A stretch of DNA of 64,000 bases from Pseudomonas baltica (GTDB lineage: Bacteria; Pseudomonadota; Gammaproteobacteria; Pseudomonadales; Pseudomonadaceae), in assembly GCF_031880315.1 (NCBI RefSeq), contig NZ_CP134771.1, forward strand, positions 5,705,001 through 5,769,000. The letters are read 5' to 3'. The notes below the pieces were generated by a model. The model did not search any database and had not been told where the DNA came from. It worked only from the letters and a program-made list of their open reading frames with translations. This document shows, one piece after another, positions 59,766 to 64,000 of the stretch (position 1 is its first letter; each line of letters opens with the position of its first letter). The position numbers were made by a program, and so were the translations under genes.

Positions 59766-59930
59766 ATGAACGTAGTGCCCGAGTCGGTGCGCAGCCTGCG
59801 CTGGGGCGGGGCCTATGAGCATTCGTGGTGGATGGACGCTGCGCAGGACCTGAGCGTGGTGACGTTCACCAATACGCTGTACGAGGGGATGTCGGGGCGT
59901 TTTGTGGCTGAGTTGCGGGATGCGGTGTAG
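59766..59930 (+). pseudogene. C-terminal remnant of a serine hydrolase (beta-lactamase-like family)
   Basis: Fifty-five codons to TAG at 59928-59930 encode L-R-W-G-G-A-Y-E-H-S-W-W-M-D, V-V-T-F-T-N-T-L-Y-E-G-M-S-G and A-E-L-R-D-A-V, which match the last strand and helix of class C beta-lactamase/esterase-type serine hydrolases. The catalytic S-x-x-K and Y-x-N parts are absent, and only about 20 further codons are open upstream. The rest was probably deleted. Flanking bases 59640-59765 and 59931-60075 show nothing else. Confidence 0.6.
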
Positions 59931-60075
59931 GCGCAGATTGCGCTGGATCGGGGGGCTGAGTGGGTGAGCGATTGTCCGTTCGGGTCGAGGGCAAGCGTGA
60001 TGCCAAGGTAAATAGCGTCAGCCATTGACCCAGCGAGCGTAGAAAGCCAGCACGGGTCTCAGCGGCCTGATTGTT

Positions 60076-60291
60076 TCAGTTGCTCTTAGCGTTCAGCTTG
60101 CGCAGCTCTTCATAGGTCGCGGACTGCACGAACCAGAAGCCCGATACGATGCACCAGCTGAGCGTGCCGACCACGAAGGTGCCCACGCCCGCCAGAAAGC
60201 TGTGGAAGACCATGACGATTGCCGTGAGCCAGATCACGCCCAAGGCAATGTAGAGGACGGTGTTGTTGACGCTGATAACGAAGTCTTTCAT
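60076..60291 (-). CDS. Small two-helix membrane protein, hypothetical
   Basis: A 71-residue protein: short polar start (M-K-D-F-V-I-S-V-N-N-T), two hydrophobic helices (about residues 12-30 and 35-55) and a polar tail E-E-L-R-K-L-N-A-K-S-N. I recognise no family. GGATC before the ATG gives weak ribosome-binding support. It lies near another small membrane protein on the same strand (gap of 100 bases), which may be related in function. Confidence 0.6.
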   Translation of the reverse strand: MKDFVISVNNTVLYIALGVIWLTAIVMVFHSFLAGVGTFVVGTLSWCIVSGFWFVQSATYEELRKLNAKSN

Positions 60292-60391
60292 GACGGATCC
60301 CTGTAAAAAACGATATAGACCTCCGTCGTGGAGGCCGAGCGTCGCGGTGATGTTTTTGAAATGGTAGAACTTATATCAATCTTCTACCGCT

Positions 60392-60691
60392 TCAGTGCGG
60401 GCTAACCACCATTAGATAGATAGCCATCACCACCCACACTACGGAGATATACTGCATCGGCACCCAGAACAGCGTGTGCTTCTTGCGAAACACCACTTCG
60501 TTGCCGGTATCTTTGTCGATGTAGGAATTACCCGCTTGATTATTCAAGCGGTGGCCGATATACGCGCTGAGGGCAGCACCTACCAATAAACCAAGGCCCA
60601 TGCCAAACGGGAGTTTGGGGAAGAGCAGCGTGCAGACGACCGGGATCGCCACTGCCAGAAAGCCCCATCCTTGCCATACGATAAAAAACAT
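60392..60691 (-). CDS. Small membrane protein, hypothetical
   Basis: A 99-residue protein with three hydrophobic segments: residues 1-20 (F-F-I-V-W-Q-G-W-G-F-L-A-V), 25-42 (G-M-G-L-G-L-L-V-G-A-A) and 75-95 (M-Q-Y-I-S-V-V-W-V-V-M), separated by a charged loop (D-K-D-T-G-N-E-V-V-F-R-K-K). AAGGA six bases upstream of ATG 60691 sets the start; the frame open to 61051 overlaps AT-rich sequence without coding character. Family unknown. Confidence 0.68.
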   Translation of the reverse strand: MFFIVWQGWGFLAVAIPVVCTLLFPKLPFGMGLGLLVGAALSAYIGHRLNNQAGNSYIDKDTGNEVVFRKKHTLFWVPMQYISVVWVVMAIYLMVVSPH

Positions 60692-61074
60692 TCCACGTCC
60701 TTGATGAATTTTCGTGGCGCGCAATCTAGCAAAAAGACTAGACGGCTGCAACAGTTGAAAACAGATATCATTTACATATTCTGTAGGTGCCTTGGCTATT
60801 GAGACTGAGTCCACATAAATACAACTTGAGTGGGACCCACATTGATTTGTAGTTGCGTTCGTGGTTGCTCGCGTATTGGGCAGTGCGTATCGCCTATCCG
60901 TTTGCAAGTTCTCTGAAGTGAGTACTTTACCGATAACGCGGCGGGGTCGTGGAGGCGCAAGTTCCAGGTCATTGCGCGGGCACTCGCCGGCCCCCTGAAC
61001 GCCGGCGCGGCAGGTTCTGTACCTCGACGATTGAGCTATAGTCGCCAACATTGCAGCCCCTCAGGAGATCTCCC
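60692..61074. other. Intergenic region
   Basis: About 380 bases between divergent genes. The first 200 are relatively AT-rich, consistent with promoters. A GC-rich inverted repeat (CGCCGGC at 60985-60991, GCCGGCG at 61001-61007) could be a hairpin. I find no recognisable Ada box or other named operator, and no convincing gene. Confidence 0.4.
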
Positions 61075-61653
61075 TTGGCCACGGCCTACTACTGCAAGCC
61101 CCTGCCATCCCCCGTCGGCGTGCTCACTCTGGTGGCCAGTGACAGCGGCCTGACCGCCATCCTCTGGGAGGTCGAGCGCCCCAATCGCGTGCGCCTGGGC
61201 GAGATGATGCCGGTCGACAGCCACGTAGTGCTGGATGAAACCGCGCGGCAGCTGGATGAGTACTTCGCCGGTCAGCGGCAGCGCTTCGAGCTGCCACTGG
61301 CTTTCGTCGGCACGGCCTTCCAGCAGAAAGTCTGGCAGGCGCTGTTGACCATTCCCTTCGGCCAGACCCGCACCTATTCGCAGATCGCCGCGCAGATCGG
61401 CCATCCCACTGCCGTGCGCGCGGTGGGCGCCGCCAACGGGCGCAACCCCATTTCGATCGTCGCGCCCTGCCATCGGGTGATCGGTGCATCGGGGGAACTG
61501 ACCGGGTTCGCCGGTGGCTTGTTGGCCAAGCAGGTGCTGTTGAAGATCGAGTTTGGTGCGGGGGCCTTAGCGCTCGGCACCGGTACGCCGGGCAGGCGCA
61601 GCAAGTGGGTCACTGCCGAGCAGGCGAAGATGCAGCAGTCACTGGATTTCTGA
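61075..61653 (+). CDS. ogt: Methylated-DNA-[protein]-cysteine S-methyltransferase
   Basis: A 192-residue suicide repair protein that removes alkyl groups from O6-alkylguanine. The acceptor Cys132 is in P-C-H-R-V, preceded by the helix-turn-helix-type R-A-V-G-A-A-N-G-R-N-P. TTG 61075 is the likely start: AGGAGA lies six bases upstream. A TTG at 61051 is in frame but precedes that ribosome-binding site. alkA follows after nine bases, forming an alkylation-repair pair. Confidence 0.92.
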   Translation: MATAYYCKPLPSPVGVLTLVASDSGLTAILWEVERPNRVRLGEMMPVDSHVVLDETARQLDEYFAGQRQRFELPLAFVGTAFQQKVWQALLTIPFGQTRTYSQIAAQIGHPTAVRAVGAANGRNPISIVAPCHRVIGASGELTGFAGGLLAKQVLLKIEFGAGALALGTGTPGRRSKWVTAEQAKMQQSLDF

Positions 61654-61662
61654 GGGCAGCGT

Positions 61663-62598
61663 ATGAAGCAGGTAGCGGGCATGCCCGTGGACGAGATCGA
61701 ACTGCCATTGCGCGCGCCCTTCGATTGGCAACGCATGCTGCGATTCTACGGCGGGCGCTCCAGCGCCGGGGTCGAGACGGTAGAGGATGGCTGCTATATC
61801 AGGACCCTGGATTGGCAGGGTGACAGCGGCCTGCTGCGAGTGCGCCAGGATTCACATCGACCGTGCCTGATTGCGCGACTCGAAGGCCCGGCCAGTCGCC
61901 ATCTGGCGGCGCTGGAGGGCAAGCTGATGCACATGTTCGACCTGTACACCGACCCGGCCCAGGTGCGCGAGGGCCTGAGTCGGGATCCCTGGTTGCAGCG
62001 CTTGACCCGCCAGGCGCCGGGGCTGCGGATTCCTGGCGCATGGTCGGCCTTTGAACTGGTGGTGCGCACCATTGTAGGCCAGCAGGTCAGCGTCAAGGCC
62101 GCGACCACCATCACCGGGCGCCTGGTAGCGCGGGCAGGGCGACCGGCTGAGGGTCCCAGCCATGAGGGTGCGGCGTGGCAGTTCCCGACGCCGGCCGCCT
62201 TGGCAGCGGCGGATTTAAACCTGATCGGCATGCCGACCAAGCGTGTTGCGGCTCTGCAGAATTTTGCCCAGGCCGTGGCTGACGGTTTGCCCATCGACGC
62301 TCCTGCCCTCGCGACCGGGGCCAGCGACATTGCGGCGCTGCGCAAAGCCTTGCTGGGGTTGCCGGGCATCGGCCCCTGGACTGTGGAGTACGTGGCCATG
62401 CGCGCGTGGCGCGATACCGACGCCTGGCCCGGCAGCGACCTGGTACTGATGCAGGCCATTGCCCGTCAACACCCGACGTTGCTCAAGCCCGCGCAGCAGG
62501 CAGTATGCAGTGAAGGATGGCGACCCTGGCGGGCCTATGCCGCCATGCACCTGTGGAACGAGATTGCCGATCAAGCAGGTACACAGCGCGGCGGTTAG
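61663..62598 (+). CDS. alkA: DNA-3-methyladenine glycosylase II (AlkA-type)
   Basis: A 311-residue HhH-GPD glycosylase. N-terminal AlkA_N-like part (F-D-W-Q-R-M-L-R-F), then W-S-A-F-E-L-V-V-R-T-I-V-G-Q-Q-V-S, the hairpin L-P-G-I-G-P-W-T and the catalytic Asp in W-P-G-S-D-L-V-L. It removes alkylated purines in base-excision repair. Co-transcribed with ogt (nine-base gap), and it converges on the MFS gene. Confidence 0.92.
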   Translation: MKQVAGMPVDEIELPLRAPFDWQRMLRFYGGRSSAGVETVEDGCYIRTLDWQGDSGLLRVRQDSHRPCLIARLEGPASRHLAALEGKLMHMFDLYTDPAQVREGLSRDPWLQRLTRQAPGLRIPGAWSAFELVVRTIVGQQVSVKAATTITGRLVARAGRPAEGPSHEGAAWQFPTPAALAAADLNLIGMPTKRVAALQNFAQAVADGLPIDAPALATGASDIAALRKALLGLPGIGPWTVEYVAMRAWRDTDAWPGSDLVLMQAIARQHPTLLKPAQQAVCSEGWRPWRAYAAMHLWNEIADQAGTQRGG

Positions 62599-62615
62599 GC
62601 CGATACGCCCGGCGC

Positions 62616-63800
62616 TTATCTACGACGCATCATCAACACTGCCAGCACCACACCCACCGCCGCAATCGCGCTGGCGATCACCCCCAGCGATTGCAAACCG
62701 AAGTGTCCAATCCCGATGCCACCGAAGATCGCGCCCAGGCCGATCCCGGCGTTGGCAGCGGAGATGTTCATGGTTGCCGCCAGCGCCTGAGCCTTGGCCC
62801 CGGCCTGCATCACGCGCACCTGGCAGATCGGGAACAGCGCCGTGTAAGCGACACCCCAGGCGATCAGCGCCAGCACCAGGCCAACACGATTGTCCGCCAG
62901 GGGCACGGTCGCCAGCATCCCGGCAGCGAGGACCAACAGAAACAGCACCATCGCCCCCAACGGTGTACGGTCCACCAGCCGCCCGCCGATCTGGTTGCCG
63001 ATCATGCCCACCGCACCGAAGCCCATCAGCCACCAGCCGACCTGGCCAGCCGGCACGTGCGCCAGGCGTTCGAGGATGTCGGCCAGATAGGTGTAGGCGG
63101 TGAACATCGCCGTGAAGGCCAGAATCGACAGCAGTACGTGGGCCAGAAAACGCGGTTCCTTGAGGATCGCCGTCTGCTTTTCACCGGCTGCCTTGACCGG
63201 CGAGGCCGGCAATGTCGGCATGCACAGTTGCAACAACGCCGCGATCAGCAGCGACAGCGCCACCAGAATCCAGAAACTGCCGCGCCAACCCACCGTGTCC
63301 GCCGCCAGGGTGCCCAGCGGCACGCCGAACACCAGCGCCGCGCTGATGCCCAGGTACACCTTGGACACGCCTTTGCCTTCGTTGCCCGGCCCGGCCAATT
63401 GCCCGGCGGTCTCACTGGCGGTGCCCCAGAACACCGGCAAGCCCAGCGCCGGAATGAAGCGCGCCAGAGCCAGCACCCAGATATTGGTCGACAGCGCCGC
63501 CAGCGCGTTGGACGCGGCGAACACCAGCAGGATGCCGATGAACAGCTTCTTGCGATCCAGATGAGCCAGGCGCGCGGTCAGGAACGGCCCGAACAGCATC
63601 ACGGTGAAGGCGAACAGGGTGACCACCTGGCCGGCCAGGGCGACGGAGATGTTCATGTCACGCGCCAGCGCCGGCAGCAGGCCGACGATCAGGAACTCAG
63701 TGGTGACGATAATGAACGCGGCAACGGCCATGATCAGAATCTGCAGGCCACTGCCTGCGTGCGGCAGGGCAGGGGCTTGCGCCGTGGAAGAGGTTGGCAT
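62616..63800 (-). CDS. MFS transporter, DHA1/sugar-efflux type
   Basis: A 394-residue exporter with 12 helices. Motif D-R-K-K in the 2-3 loop (H-L-D-R-K-K), helix 4 A-L-A-R-F-I-P-A and motif C-like G-V-P-L-G in helix 5 point to a drug or sugar efflux protein such as SotB/YdhP. An in-frame GTG at 63809 is an alternative start. Divergent from the partial LysR gene at 63910, its probable regulator. Confidence 0.87.
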   Translation of the reverse strand: MPTSSTAQAPALPHAGSGLQILIMAVAAFIIVTTEFLIVGLLPALARDMNISVALAGQVVTLFAFTVMLFGPFLTARLAHLDRKKLFIGILLVFAASNALAALSTNIWVLALARFIPALGLPVFWGTASETAGQLAGPGNEGKGVSKVYLGISAALVFGVPLGTLAADTVGWRGSFWILVALSLLIAALLQLCMPTLPASPVKAAGEKQTAILKEPRFLAHVLLSILAFTAMFTAYTYLADILERLAHVPAGQVGWWLMGFGAVGMIGNQIGGRLVDRTPLGAMVLFLLVLAAGMLATVPLADNRVGLVLALIAWGVAYTALFPICQVRVMQAGAKAQALAATMNISAANAGIGLGAIFGGIGIGHFGLQSLGVIASAIAAVGVVLAVLMMRRR

Positions 63801-63909
63801 CGCAATCACACTCGAAAAGAAATTTGCGCGAGTCTATTGAAGAATTAAGCGCGGATCTTGGCTATATATGCTCGAATGGCCTGAATCAGATTCATCAATA
63901 GGGCTCGCC

Positions 63910-64000
63910 ATGTTTGCTTCAGAACGCCTCAAGGGCATCGATGTGTTTGTCTGCGTAGCCGACCAAGGCAGCTTTACCGCTGCCGCCGAGCGCCTCAATC
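63910..64000 (+). CDS. LysR-family regulator, 5' end only
   Basis: Thirty codons before the window ends: M-F-A-S-E-R-L-K-G-I-D-V-F then G-S-F-T-A-A-A-E-R-L-N, the first helices of a LysR winged helix. It is divergent from the MFS exporter with about 110 bases between, so it probably regulates it. The rest lies outside the window. Confidence 0.8.
   Translation, partial: MFASERLKGIDVFVCVADQGSFTAAAERLN

Noticed and set aside
60692..61051. 120-codon N-terminal extension of the small membrane protein at 60392
   Set aside because: Lies in AT-rich sequence, lacks coding character, and a good AAGGA supports ATG 60691.

Overview
The window reads as a chromosomal segment of a fluorescent-type Pseudomonas, probably from the P. 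fluorescens or P. syringae lineages. The evidence is the high G+C, dense gene packing, an MvaT-family H-NS analogue (a Pseudomonas-type nucleoid protein), a ribose operon with nucleoside hydrolase, REP-like palindromes, and many LysR, LacI and MFS genes. I see no rRNA, tRNA, CRISPR array, integrase or insertion sequence. The content is metabolic and accessory rather than housekeeping.

Layout. (1) 0.2-2.7 kb: an SOS unit, with yedK divergent from umuDC across one perfect LexA box. (2) 2.8-9.4 kb: a saccharopine-dehydrogenase-like protein with a DUF2269 membrane protein, a CGNR zinc-finger regulator divergent from an MFS pump, an SRPBCC protein, the MvaT-like protein, a flavin monooxygenase and a CsbD stress peptide. 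(3) 9.4-11.5 kb: small accessory genes, including an intact FicA/YhfG-type antitoxin next to a fic toxin gene broken by one frameshift. (4) 11.6-18.8 kb: a complete ribose/nucleoside unit (rbsBACRKD plus an exported nucleoside hydrolase) with a palindromic RbsR-type operator. (5) 18.8-24.0 kb: a LysR/aldo-keto reductase pair, a DUF1003 protein, a DMT exporter and a DUF3100 permease. (6) 24.3-25.7 kb: a Zur-type site before the zinc-free L36 paralogue, then a ParD-like protein coupled to a second methionine aminopeptidase. (7) 25.7-35.1 kb: a dioxygenase/SDR pair with a LacI regulator, a diguanylate cyclase, a 1124-residue autotransporter and a CLC chloride channel.

(8) 35.2-46.8 kb is the most interesting block, a sugar-acid island. 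A LacI regulator with two tandem operators precedes MFS, talarate/galactarate dehydratase and a UxaA-family dehydratase. These converge on a five-gene minus-strand operon (RraA-like aldolase, NTF2-like, Dabb, a second near-identical MFS, and mannonate dehydratase UxuA). That operon is divergent from an unusual regulator in which an IclR protein is fused to an SMP-30/gluconolactonase-type propeller that appears to have lost its metal ligands. Together these look like a hexarate/hexonate (or derived lactone) utilisation system with self-contained sensing.

(9) 46.8-53.7 kb: an STN-domain TonB receptor behind a possible Fur box, a second LysR/aldo-keto reductase pair, an MntA/HepT toxin-antitoxin pair, and a third LysR gene with an NADP-binding reductase. 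(10) 53.7-59.6 kb: sulfonate-type ABC genes without a binding protein and a TauD-like dioxygenase, separated by an HscC/J-domain chaperone pair. (11) 59.7-64.0 kb: a decayed serine-hydrolase tail, two small membrane proteins, an ogt-alkA alkylation-repair pair, an MFS exporter, and the start of a LysR gene cut by the window end.
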